Below the pieces are notes generated by a model that was not told the DNA's origin, made no database searches, and worked only from the letters and a program-made list of their open reading frames with translations. A DNA stretch of 64,000 nt from Halictus rubicundus. Taxonomy: Eukaryota > Arthropoda > Insecta > Hymenoptera > Halictidae. Shown in pieces: positions 15,118 to 26,739 of this stretch (position 1 is its first letter; every line of letters starts with the position of its first letter). The translations under genes were made by a program, and so were the position numbers. The stretch is taken from assembly GCF_050948215.1 (NCBI RefSeq), contig NW_027488627.1, forward strand, positions 62,001 through 126,000, read 5' to 3'.

Positions 15118-17138
15118 CTATCCTATCCAATCCCCTATCCTATCCTCTATCCTATGCTATCTTCTATCCGATCCTATCCTCTATCCTATCCTATCCTATA
15201 TCCTGTATCCTCTATCCTATCCTATCCTCTATGCTATCCTATCCTCTATCCTATCATGTCCTCAATCCTATCCTATCCTCAATCTCACCCTATACCCTAT
15301 CCTATCCTATACTCTATCCTATCCCATCCTCTATCGTATCCTATCCTCTATCCTATCCTATCCTATATCCTATCCCATCCTCTATCGTATCCTATACTCT
15401 ATCCTATCCTATCCTCTATCCTATCCTATCCTCTATCCTATCCTATCCTCTATCCTATCGTATCCTCCATCCTATCCCATCCTCTATCGTATCCTATCCT
15501 CTATCCTATCATATCCTATATCCTATAATATCCTCAATCCTATCCAATCATCTATCCTACCCTCTATCCTATCCTCTATCCTATCCTATCCTCAATCCTA
15601 TCCTATCCCCTATCCTATCCTATCCTCTGTCCTGTCGAATCCTCTGTCCTATCCTATCCTCTATCCTGTCGTATCGTCTGTCCTATCCTATCCTCTATCC
15701 TATCTTCTACTCTACCGTCTATCCTATAATATCCAATATCCTATCCAATCCTCTATCCTATCCTCTATCCTATCCTCTGTCCTATCCTATCCTCTTTCCT
15801 ATCCTATCCTATTCTCTATTTTATACTATCCTCTAACCTATCCTATCCTCAATCCTATCCTATCCCCTAACCTATCCTATCCTCAATCCTACCCTATCCC
15901 CTATCCTATCCTATCCTCTATCCTATCCTATCCCCTATCCTATCCTATCCTCTATCCTATCCTATCCTCTATCCTATCCAATCCTCTATCCTATCCTATT
16001 CTCTATCCTATCCTATCCTCTATGCTATCCTATCCTCTATCCTATCATATCCTCAATCCTATCCTATCCTCAATCTCACCCTATACCCTATCCTATCCTA
16101 TACTCTATCCTATCCCATCCTCTATCGTATCCTATCCTCTATCCTATCCTATCCTCTATCCTATCCTATCCTCTATCCTATCCTATCCTCTATCCTATCC
16201 TATCCTGTATCCTATCCAATCCCCTATCCTATCCTCTATGCTATCCTATCCTCTATCCTATCCTATCCTCTATCCTATCCTATCCTCTATCCTATCCTAT
16301 CCTCTATTCTATTCTATCCTCATTCCTACCCTATCCCCTATCCTATCCTAACCTCTATCCTATCCTATCCTCTATCCTATCCAATCCTCTATCCTATCCT
16401 ATCCTCTATCCTATCCTGTACTCTATCCTATCCTATTGTCTATCCTATACTATCCTCTAACCTATCCTATCCTCTATCCTATCCTATCCTGAAATCCTGT
16501 ATCCTCCATCCTATCCTATCCTCTATCCTATCCTATCCTCAATCCTATCGTATCCTCGATCCTATCCTATCGTCTATCCTATCCTATCCTCTATCCTATA
16601 ATATCCTCTATCCTAACCTATCCTCTATCCTATAATATCCTCTATCCTATCCAATCCCCTATCCTATCCTCAATCCTATCCTATCCCCTATCTTATCCTA
16701 TCCTATGCTGTCCTCTAACCTATCCTATCCTCTATCCTATCCTACACTATGTCCTATCCTATCCTCTATCCCATCCTATCCTCTATCCTATCCTATCCTC
16801 TATCCTATCGTATCCTCTATCCTATCCCATCCTCTATCCTATCCTATCCTCTATCCTACAATATCCGCTTTTCTATCCAATCCTCTATCGTATAATATCC
16901 TCTATCCTATCCAATCCTCTATCCTATCCTCTATCCTATCTTATCCTCTATCCTACAATATCCTCTAACCTATCCTATCCTACCTCCATCCTATCCTATC
17001 CTCTATCGTGTCGTATCCTCTATCCTATCGTATCCTCTATCCTATACGATCCTCTTTCCTATCCTATCCTCTATCCTATCCTATCCTCTATCCCATAATA
17101 TCCTCTATCCTAACCTATCCTCTATCCTATAATATCCT
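15118..17138 (+). repeat. 2,021-bp tandem duplication, copy 2
   Basis: Direct tandem partner of 13097-15117. Downstream of 17138 the pattern departs from what followed copy 1, which fixes the unit length at 2,021 bp. The number of differences by eye is small, so the duplication is young compared with the 12-mer variants it contains. Confidence 0.85.
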
Positions 17139-19020
17139 CTATCCTATCCAATCCCCTATCCTATCCTCAATCCTATCCTATCCCCTATCTTATCCTATCC
17201 TATGCTGTCCTGTAACCTATCCTATCCTCTATCCTATCCTACACTATGTCCTATCCTATCCTCTATCCCATCCTATCCTCTATCCTATCCTATCCTCTAT
17301 CCTATCGTATCCTCTATCCTATCCCATCCTCTACCCTATCCTATCGTCTATCATATAATATCCTCTATCCTATCCAATCCTCTATCGTATCCTCTATCCT
17401 ATTCTCTATCCTATCCTCTATCCTATCCTATCCTCAATGCTATCCTGTATCCTATCCAATCCTCTATCCTATCCTATCATCTATCCTATCGTATCCTCTT
17501 TCCTATCCCATCCTCTATCCTATCCTATCCTCTATGCTATCCTATCCTCTATCCTATCATATCCTCAATCCTATCCTATCCTCAATCCTATCCTCTATCC
17601 TATCCTATCCTCTATCCTATCCTATCCTCTATCCTATCCTATCCTCTATTCTATTCTATCCTCAATCCTACCCTATCCCCTATCCTATCCTAACCTCTAT
17701 CCTATCCTATCCTCTATCCTATCCAATCCTCTATCCTATCCTATCCTCTATCCTATCCTGTACTCTATCCTATCCTATTGTCTATCCTATACTATCCTCT
17801 AACCTATCCTATCCTCTATCCTATCCTATCCTGAAATCCTGTATCCTCCATCCTATCCTATCCTCTATCCTATCCTATTCTCAATCCTATCGTATCCTCG
17901 ATCCTATCCTATCGTCTATCCTATCCTATCCTCTATCCTATAATATCCTCTAACCTAACCTATCCTCTATCCTATAATATCCTCCATCCTATCCAATCCC
18001 CTATCCTATCCTCAATCCTATCCTATCCCCTATCTTATCCTATCCTATGCTGTCCTCTAACCTATCCTATCCTCTATCCTATCCTACACTATGTCCTATC
18101 CTATCCTCAATCCTATCCTATCCCCTATCTTATCCTATCCTATGCTGTCCTCTAACCTATCCTATCCTCTATCCTATCCTACACTATGTCCTATCCTATC
18201 CTCTATCCCATCCTATCCTCTATCCTATCCTATCCTCTATCCTATCGTATCCTCTATCCTATCCCATCCTCTATCCTATCCTATCCTCTATCCTACAATA
18301 TCCGCTTTTCTATCCAATCCTCTATCGTATAATATCCTCTATCCTATCCAATCCTCTATCCTATCCTCTATCCTATCTTATCCTCTATCCTACAATATCC
18401 TCTAACCTATCCTATCCTATCCTCCATCCTATCCTATCCTCTATCGTGTCGTATCCTCTATCCTATCGTATCCTCTATCCTATACGATCCTCTTTCCTAT
18501 CCTATCCTCTATCCTATCCTATCCTCTATCCTATAATATCCTCTATCCTAACCTATCCTCTATCCTATAATATCCTCTATCCTATCCAATCCCCTATCCT
18601 ATCCTCAATCCTATCCTATCCCCTATCTTATCCTATCCTATGCTGTCCTGTAACCTATCCTATCCTCTATCCTATCCTACACTATGTCCTATCCTATCCT
18701 CTATCCCATCCTATCCTCTATCCTATCCTATCCTCTATCCTATCGTATCCTCTATCCTATCCCATCCTCTATCCTATCCTATCGTCTATCCTATAATATC
18801 CTCTATCCTATCCAATCCTCTATCGTATCCTCTATCCTATTCTCTATCCTATCCTCTATCCTATCCTATCCTCAATGCTATCCTGTATCCTATCCAATCC
18901 TCTATCCTATCCTATCATCTATCCTATCGTATCCTCTTTCCTATCCCATCCTCTATCCTATCCTATCCTCTATGCTATCCTATCCTCTATCCTATCATAT
19001 CCTCAATCCTATCCTATCCT
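16981..19020 (+). repeat. 1,438-bp offset duplication
   Basis: The rare CTATCGTGTCG step at 17003 recurs at 18441. Further landmarks keep the 1,438-bp offset up to about 17575/19013, after which copy 1 is shortened relative to copy 2. Related blocks with the TATGCTGTCC and CACTATGTCC steps also occur near 14684, 16705, 18047, 19825, 20639 and 21086. Confidence 0.78.
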
Positions 19021-22000
19021 CAATCTCACCCTATACCCTATCCTATCCTATACTCTATCCTATCCCATCCTCTATCGTATCCTATCCTCTATCCTATCCT
19101 ATCCTATACCCTATCCCATCCTCTCTCCTATCCTATCATCTATCCTATCCTATCCTAAATCCTATCCTATCCTCAATCTTACCCTATACCCTATCCTATC
19201 CTATACTCTATCCTATCCCATCCTCTATCGTATCCTATACTCTATCCTATCCTATCCTCTATCCTATCCTATCCTCTATCCTATCCTATCCTCTATCCTA
19301 TCCTATCCTGTATCCTATCCAATCCCCTATCCTATCCTCTATCCTATCCTATCCTCTATCCTATCCTATCCTCTATCCTATCCTATCCTCTATCCTATCC
19401 TATCCTCTATCCTATCCTATCCTCTATTCTATTCTATCCTCAATCCTACCCTATCCCCTATCCTATCCTAACCTCTATCCTATCCTATCCTCTATCCTAT
19501 CCAATCCTCTATCCTATCCTATCCTCTATCCTATCCTGTACTCTATCCTATCCTATTGTCTATCCTATACTATCCTCTAACCTATCCTATCCTCTATCCT
19601 ATCCTATCCTGAAATCCTGTATCCTCCATCCTATCCTATCCTCTATCCTATCCTATCCTCAATCCTATCGTATCCTCGATCCTATCCTATCGTCTATCCT
19701 ATCCTATCCTCTATCCTATAATATCCTCTAACCTAACCTATCCTCTATCCTATAATATCCTCTATCCTATCCAATCCCCTATCCTATCCTCAATCCTATC
19801 CTATCCCCTATCTTATCCTATCCTATGCTGTCCTCTAACCTATCCTATCCTCTATCCTATCCTACACTATGTCCTATCCTATCCTCTATCCCATCCTATC
19901 CTCTATCCTATCCTATCCTCTATCCTACAATATCCGCTTTTCTATCCAATCCTCTATCGTATAATATCCTCTATCCTATCCAATCCTCTATCCAATCCTC
20001 TATCCTATCTTATCCTCTATCCTACAATATCCTCTAACCTATCCTATCCTATCCTCCATCCTATCCTATCCTCTATCGTGTCGTATCCTCTATCCTATCC
20101 TATCCTCTATCCTATCCTATCCTCTATCCTATCCTATCCTGTATCCTATCCATTCCCCTATCCTATCCTCTATCCTATCCTATCCTCTATCCTATCCTAT
20201 CCTCTATCCTATCCTATCCTCTATCCTATCCTATCCTCTATTCTATTCTATCCTCAATCCTACCCTATCCCCTATCCTATCCTAACCTCTAACCTATCCT
20301 ATCCTCTATCCTATCCAATCCTCTATCCTATCCTTTCCTCTATCCTATCCTGTACTCTATCCTATCCTATTGTCTATCCTGTACTATCCTCTAACCTATC
20401 CTATCCTCTATCCTATCCTATCCTGAAATCCTGTATCCTCCATCCTATCCTATCCTCTATCCTATCCTATCCTCAATCCTATCGTATCCTCGATCCTATC
20501 CTATCGTCTATCCTATCCTATCCTCTATCCTATAATATCCTCTATCCTAACCTATCCTCTATCCTATAATATCCTCTATCCTATCCAATCCCCTATCCTA
20601 TCCTCAATCCTATCCTATCCCCTATCTTATCCTATCCTATGCTGTCCTCTAACCTATCCTATCCTCTATCCTATCCTACACTATGTCCTATCCTATCCTC
20701 TATCCCATCCTATCCTCTATCCTATCCTATCCTCTATCCTATCGTATCCTCTATCCTATCCCATCCTCTATCCTATCCTATCCTCTATCCTACAATATCC
20801 GCTTTTCTATCCAATCCTCTATCGTATAATATCCTCTATCCTATCCAATCCTCTATCCTATCCTCTATCCTATCTTATCCTCTATCCTACAATATCCTCT
20901 ACCCTATCCTATCCTATCCTCCATCCTATCCTATCCTCTATCGTGTCGTATCCTCTATCCTATCGTATCCTCTATCCTATACGATCCTCTATCCTAACCT
21001 ATCCTCTATCCTATAATATCCTCTATCCTATCCAATCCCCTATCCTATCCTCAATCCTATCCTATCCCCTATCTTATCCTATCCAATGCTGTCCTCTAAC
21101 CTATCCTATCCTCTATCCTATCCTACACTATGTCCTATCCTATCCTCTATCCCATCCTATCCTCTATCCTATCCTATCCTCTATCCTATCGTATCCTCTA
21201 TCCTATCCCATCCTCTATCCTATCCTATCGTCTATCCTATAATATCCTCTATCCTATCCAATCCTCTATCCTATACAATCCTCTATCCTATCCTATCCTC
21301 TATCCTATCCTCTATCCTATCGTATCCTCTATCCTATCCCATCCTCTATCGTATCCTATCCTCTATCCTATCATATCCTATATCCTATAATATCTTCAAC
21401 CCTATCCAATCATATTTCCTACCCTCTATCCTATCCTCTATCCTATCCTATCCTATCCTGTATCCTATCCTATCCTCTATCCTATCCTTTCCTCTATCCT
21501 ATCCTATCCTCTATCCTATCCTATCCTCTATCCTATCCTCTCCTCTATCCTATCCTATCCTCTATCCTATTCTACCCTCTATCCTATCCTATCCTCTATC
21601 CTATCGTATCCTCTATCCTATCCTATCCTCTATCCTATCCTATCCTCTATCCTATCCAAACCTCTATCTTATCCGATCCTCTATCCTATCCTATCCTCTA
21701 TCCTATCCAAACCTCTATCTTATCCGATCCTCTATCCTATCCTATCCTCTATAATATCGTATCCTCTATCATATCCTATCCTCTTTGTTATAATATCATC
21801 TATCATATCCTATTCTCTATCCTATCCTATCCTATCAACTATCCTATCCAATCCCCTATCCTATCCTCTATCCTATCCTATCCTCAATCGTATCCTATCC
21901 TCTTTCCTATCGGATCATATATCCTATCCTATCCTCTATCCTATCCAATCATATATCCTATCCTATCCGCTATCCCATCCTATCCTCTATCCTATAATAT

Positions 22001-23952
22001 CCCCTATCCTATCCAATCCTCTATCCTATCCTGTATCCTATCCTCTATCCTATCCTCTATCCTATCCTCTATCCTATCCTCTATCCTATCCTATCCTCTA
22101 TAGCATTCAATCCCCTATCCTATCCTCTATCCGACCCTATCCTCTATTCTATCCTATTCCCTATCCTATCCTATTCTCTATCCTATCTTATCCTCTATCC
22201 TATCCAATCCTATATCCTATACTCTATCCTATCATATCCTCTATTATATCCTATCCTATATCCTATCCTCTATCGTATCCTATCCTATATCCTATACTCT
22301 ATCCTATCCTATCCTCTATCCTATCCTATATCCTATACTCTATCCTATCCTATCCTCTATCCTATCCTATCCTCTATCCTATCATATCCTCTACCCTATC
22401 CTATCCTCTATCCTATCCTATCCTATCCTCAATCCTATCCTATCCTCTATCCTATCCTATCCTCTATCCTATTCTGTACTCTATCCTATCCCATCCGCTA
22501 TCCTATCCTATCCTCTATCCTATCCTATCCTCTATCCTATTCTACCCTCTATCCTATCCTATCCTCTATCCTATTGTATCCTCGATCCTATCCAATCCTC
22601 TATCCTATCCTATCCTCTATCCTATCCTATCCTCTATCCTATTCTACCCTCTATCCTATCCTATCTTCTATCCTATTGTATCCTCTATCCTATCCTATCC
22701 TCTATCCTGGCTTATCCTCTATCCTATCCTATCCTCTATCCTATCCATTCCTCTATCTTATCCGATCCTCTATCCTATCCTATCCTCTATAAAATCGTAT
22801 CCTCTATCATATCCTATCCTCTTGCCTATAATATCATCTATCATATCCTATTCTCTATCCTATCCTATCCTATCAACTATCCTATCCAATCCCCTATCCT
22901 ATACTCTATCCTATCCTATCCTCTATCCTATCCTATCCTCTATGCTATTCTACCCTCTATCCTATCCTATCCTCTATCCTATCGTATCCTCTATCCTATC
23001 CTATCCTCTATCCTGGCTTATCCTCTATCCTATCATATCCTCTATCCTATCCAATCCTCTATCTTATCCGATCCTCAATCCTATCCTATCCTCTATAATA
23101 TCGTATCCTCTATCATATCCTATCTTCTTTCCTATAATATCATCTATCATATCCTATTCTCTATCCTATCCTATCCTATCAACTATCCTATCCAATCCCC
23201 TATCCTATTCTCTATCCTATCCTATCCTCTATCGTATCCTATCCTCTATCCTATCCAATCCTCTATCCTATCCTATCCTCTATAGTATCCAATCCCCTAT
23301 CCTATCCTCTATCCGACCCTATCCTCTATTCTATACTATTCTCTATCCTATCCTATTCTCTAACCTATCCTCTATCATATCCTATCCCCTATCCTATCCT
23401 ATCCTCAATTCTATCCTATCCTCTATCCTATCCAATCCTATATCCTATCCTCTATCCTATCCTATCCTCAATCCTATCCTATCCTCCATCCTATCCTCAA
23501 TCCTATCCTATCCTCTATCCTATCCTAGCCTCTATCCTATTCTATACTCTATTCTATCCTATCCGCCATCCTATCCTATCCTCTATCCTATCCTATCCTC
23601 TATCCTATCTTATTCTCTATCCTATCCTCTATCCTAACCTATCCTCTATGCTATTCTACCCTCTATCCTATCCTATCCTCTATCCTATCGTATCCTCTAT
23701 CCTATCCTATCCTCTATCCTGGCTTATCCTCTATCCTATCCTATCCTCTATCCTATCCAATCCTCTATCTTATCCGATCCTCAATCCTATCCTATCCTCT
23801 ATAATATCGTATCCTCTATCATATCCTATCTTCTTTCCTATAATATCATCTATCATATCCTATTCTCTATCCTATCCTATCCTATCAACTATCCTATCCA
23901 ATCCCCTATCCTATCCTCTATCCTATCCTATCCTCTATCGTATCCTATCCCC

Positions 23953-24882
23953 TATCGTATCCAATCCTCTATCCTATCCTATCCTCTATCCTATCCTATT
24001 CTCTATCCTGACTTATCCTCTATCCTATCCTATCCTCTATCCTATCCAATCCTCTACCTTATCCTATCCTCTATCCTATCCTATCCTCTAGCCTATCCTA
24101 TCCTCTATCCTATCGTATTCTCTATCCTATCCTCTATCCTATCCTATCCTCTATAGTATCCAATCCTATATCCTATCCTCTATCCGACCCTATCCTCTAT
24201 TCTATACTATTCTCTATCCTATCCTATTCTCTAACCTATCCTCTATCATATCCTATCCCCTATACTATCCTATCCTCAATCCTATCCTATCCTCTATCCT
24301 ATCCAATCCTATATCCTATCCTCTATCCTATCCTATCCTCAATCCTATCCTATCCTCTATCCTATCCTAGCCTCTATCCTATCCTATCCACTATAGTATC
24401 CAATCCCCTATTTTATCCTCTATAAGACCCTATCCTCTATTCTATCCTATTCTCTATCCTATCCTCTATCATATCCTATCCTATATCCTATACTCTATCC
24501 TATCCTATCCTCTATCCTATCCTATCCTCTATCCTATCCAATCCCCTATCCTATCCTCTATCGTATCCAATCCTCTATCCTATCCTATCCTCTATCCTAT
24601 CCTATTCTCTATCCTGACTTATCCTCTATCCTATCCTATCCTCTATCCTATCCAATCCTCTACCTTATCCTATCCTCTATCCTATCCTATCCTCTAGCCT
24701 ATCCTATCCTCTATCCTATCGTATTCTCTATCCTATCCTCTATCCTATCCTATCCTCTATAGTATCCAATCCTATATCCTATCCTCTATCCGACCCTATC
24801 CTCTATTCTATACTATTCTCTATCCTATCCTATTCTCTAACCTATCCTCTATCATATCCTATCCCCTATACTATCCTATCCT
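23953..24882 (+). repeat. About 324-bp block repeated at 606-bp spacing
   Basis: 23953-24276 matches 24559-24882. Landmarks are TATCGTATCCAATCC (23953/24559), CCTGACTTATCC (G at 24010/24616) and TATAGTATCC (24152/24758), all exactly 606 bp apart. Confidence 0.8.
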
Positions 24883-24884
24883 CT

Positions 24885-26304
24885 ATCCTATCCTATCCTC
24901 TATAGTATCCAATCCCCTATCCTATCCTCTATACGACCCTATCCTCTATTCTATCCTATTCTCTATCCTATCCTATTCTCTATCCTATCCTATTCTCTAT
25001 CCTATCCTCTATAATATCCTATCCCCTATCCTATCCTATCCTCTATCCTATCCTATCCTCTGTCCTATCCTATCCTCAATCCTATCCTATCCTCTATCCT
25101 ATCCTATACTCTATCCTATCCAATCCTCTATCCTATCCTATCATCTATCCTATCCTATCCTCTATCCTATCCTATACTCTATCCTATCCAATCCTCTATC
25201 CTATCCTCTCCTCTATCCTATCCTATCCTCTATCCTATCCTATCCTCTATCCTATCCTATCCTCTATCCTATCCTATCCTCTATCCTATCCTATCCTCTA
25301 TGCTATCCTATCCTCTATCCTATCCTATCCTCTATCCTATCCTATCCTCTATCCTATCCTATCCTCTATCCTATCCTATCCTCTATCCTATCCTGTCCTC
25401 TATCCTATCCTATCCTCTATCCTATCCAATCCTATATCCTATACTCTATCCTATCTTATCCTCTATCCTATCCTATCCTCTATCCTATCCTCTATCGTAT
25501 CCTATCCTATATCCTATACTCTACCCTATCTTATCCTCAATCCTATCCTTTCCTCTATCCTATCCTATCCTCTATATTATTCTATACTCTAGCCTATCCT
25601 ATCCGCTATCCTATCCTATCCGCTATCCTACCCTATCCTCTATCCTATCCTATCCTCTATCCTATCCTATCCTCTATCCTATCCTATCCTCTATCCTATC
25701 CCCTATCATATCCTATCCCCTATCCTATCCTATCCTCAATCCTATCCAATCCTCTATCATATCCAATCCTATATCCTATACTCTATCCTATCCTATCCTC
25801 TATCCTATCCTATCCACTATCCTATCCTATCCGCTATCCTATCCTATCCTCTATCCTATCCTATCCTCTATCCTATCTTATTCTCTATCCTATCCTCTAT
25901 CCTATCCTATCCTCTATAGTATCCAATCCCCTATCCTATCCTCTATACGACCCTATCCTCTATTCTATCCTATTCTCTATCCTATCCTATTCTCTATCCT
26001 ATCCTATTCTCTATCCTATCCTCTATCATATCCTATCCCCTATCCTATCCTATCCTCTATCCTATCCTATCCTCTGTCCTATCCTATCCTCAATCCTATA
26101 CTATCCTCTATCCTATCCTATACTCTATCCTATCCAATCCTCTATCCTATCCTATCCTCTATCTTATCCTATCCTCTATCCTATCCTATACTCTATCCTA
26201 TCCAATCCTCTATCCTATCCTCTCCTCTATCCTATCCTATCCTCTATCCTATCCTATCCTCTATCCTATCCTATCCTCTATCCTATCCTATCCTCTATCC
26301 TATC
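24885..26304 (+). repeat. 1,014-bp offset duplication ending at the retrotransposon
   Basis: About 400 bp from 24885 matches the stretch starting at about 25899. Landmarks are TATAGTATCC at 24901 and 25915, and the CCAATCC step at 25188 and 26202. The second copy runs into the pure 12-mers abutting the element's poly(T), so the insertion lies at or near the end of a duplicated block. Confidence 0.75.
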
Positions 26305-26307
26305 CTA

Positions 26308-26333
26308 TTTTTTTTTTTTTTTTTTTTTTTTTT
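26308..26333 (-). other. Poly(A) tail of the retrotransposon (poly(T) on the plus strand)
   Basis: Twenty-six uninterrupted T on the plus strand mark the 3' end of the minus-strand element. Up to one of these bases may belong to the target. An uninterrupted tail is expected of a recent target-primed insertion. After it the minus strand continues TAGGATAGGATAGAGG, the satellite. Confidence 0.97.
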
Positions 26334-26739
26334 CCGAGGAGGTAATCTCGTTACGGATACCCGAACCCCCCCGGGGGGGGTGGTCCGGGTTATGTGGGAC
26401 TCCTCGGCTGGTTGGTGCAACGCCGAGTATACCCACTAACTCCTCCCCGTCCGTCCCTAGACTCCTGGGGGCACCCGTGCTCTGCGCGCGCATGTCAATC
26501 CGGTGTGCCCCCGCCTTAGCATACCACCCAGGGGGGGACGCGGCCCCCTCCCGTACCTACTCTATCCGAAGGCACCACGCAACGGACGACGTGGCGCCTT
26601 CCCCCCTGTTAGGCCGCCCGATGAGCATCCGAGCCCCCGCTCGAGATGCCCGGCGGCCTCCGGGGACGCCGTTGGTGACCGAGTGTAAGGGGATATCCGA
26701 TCCCCCGCCTCGAGATCATCAAGGGCGTCCCCGCTCGCG
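26334..26739 (-). other. 3' UTR of the retrotransposon
   Basis: About 406 nt between the ORF2 stop (TGA, 26742-26740) and the poly(A). It has no convincing reading frame of its own. It holds a strong hairpin (26403-26427) and a C7-G8 run on the plus strand (26366-26380). In this clade the 3' UTR RNA is commonly recognised by the element's reverse transcriptase, so structure here may be functional; that role is inference for this copy. Confidence 0.85.
26403..26427 (-). other. 3' UTR hairpin
   Basis: CTCGGC at 26403-26408 pairs perfectly with GCCGAG at 26422-26427. Inside, GTTG (26411-26414) pairs with CAAC (26418-26421) around a 3-nt loop, leaving a 2-nt bulge (26409-26410). That gives ten base pairs in 25 nt. 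It lies about 70 nt from the poly(A) and is a candidate recognition element for the reverse transcriptase. Confidence 0.6.

Larger units (their letters stand above)
1..21400. repeat. Satellite array, neighbourhood A (12-mer CTATCCTATCCT and variants)
   Basis: Continuous tandem repeat. The core unit is CTATCCTATCCT, best seen as alternating CCTAT (5) and CCTCTAT (7) steps. Frequent variants are CCAAT, CGTAT, CATAT, CTGT and ATAATAT steps, and these give the array its mosaic look. The plus strand is pyrimidine-rich and very poor in G. Neighbourhood A is marked by steps such as GTCGTATCGTCTGTCC and CTAACCTATCCAATCCTGTA, which recur many times here and are rare elsewhere in the window. No stretch of unique DNA or protein-coding gene is seen. 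All three plus-strand frames stay open only because the unit is a multiple of three and has no stop codon. The right limit is approximate. Confidence 0.95.
21400..26307. repeat. Satellite array, neighbourhood B, left of the retrotransposon
   Basis: Same 12-mer satellite, but with a different set of variant steps: TATAGTATCC, CCGACCCTATCC, CCTGGCTTATCC and TAATATCGTATCC. The same set returns from 32.7 to about 51 kb on the other side of the retrotransposon, so the element sits inside one pre-existing neighbourhood. The last 85 or so bases before the poly(T) are nearly pure 12-mers. No gene is seen. Confidence 0.93.

Noticed and set aside
500..21754. Dozens of long plus-strand ORFs rich in Ser, Tyr, Pro, Leu and Ile
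   Set aside because: The 12-bp unit is a multiple of three and has no stop in any plus-strand frame, so all three frames are open at once. Composition and overlap follow the repeat, and there is no conserved domain.
26305..26493. Small minus-strand ORF ending in poly-lysine
   Set aside because: The lysines are the translated poly(A) tail, and the rest is 3' UTR.
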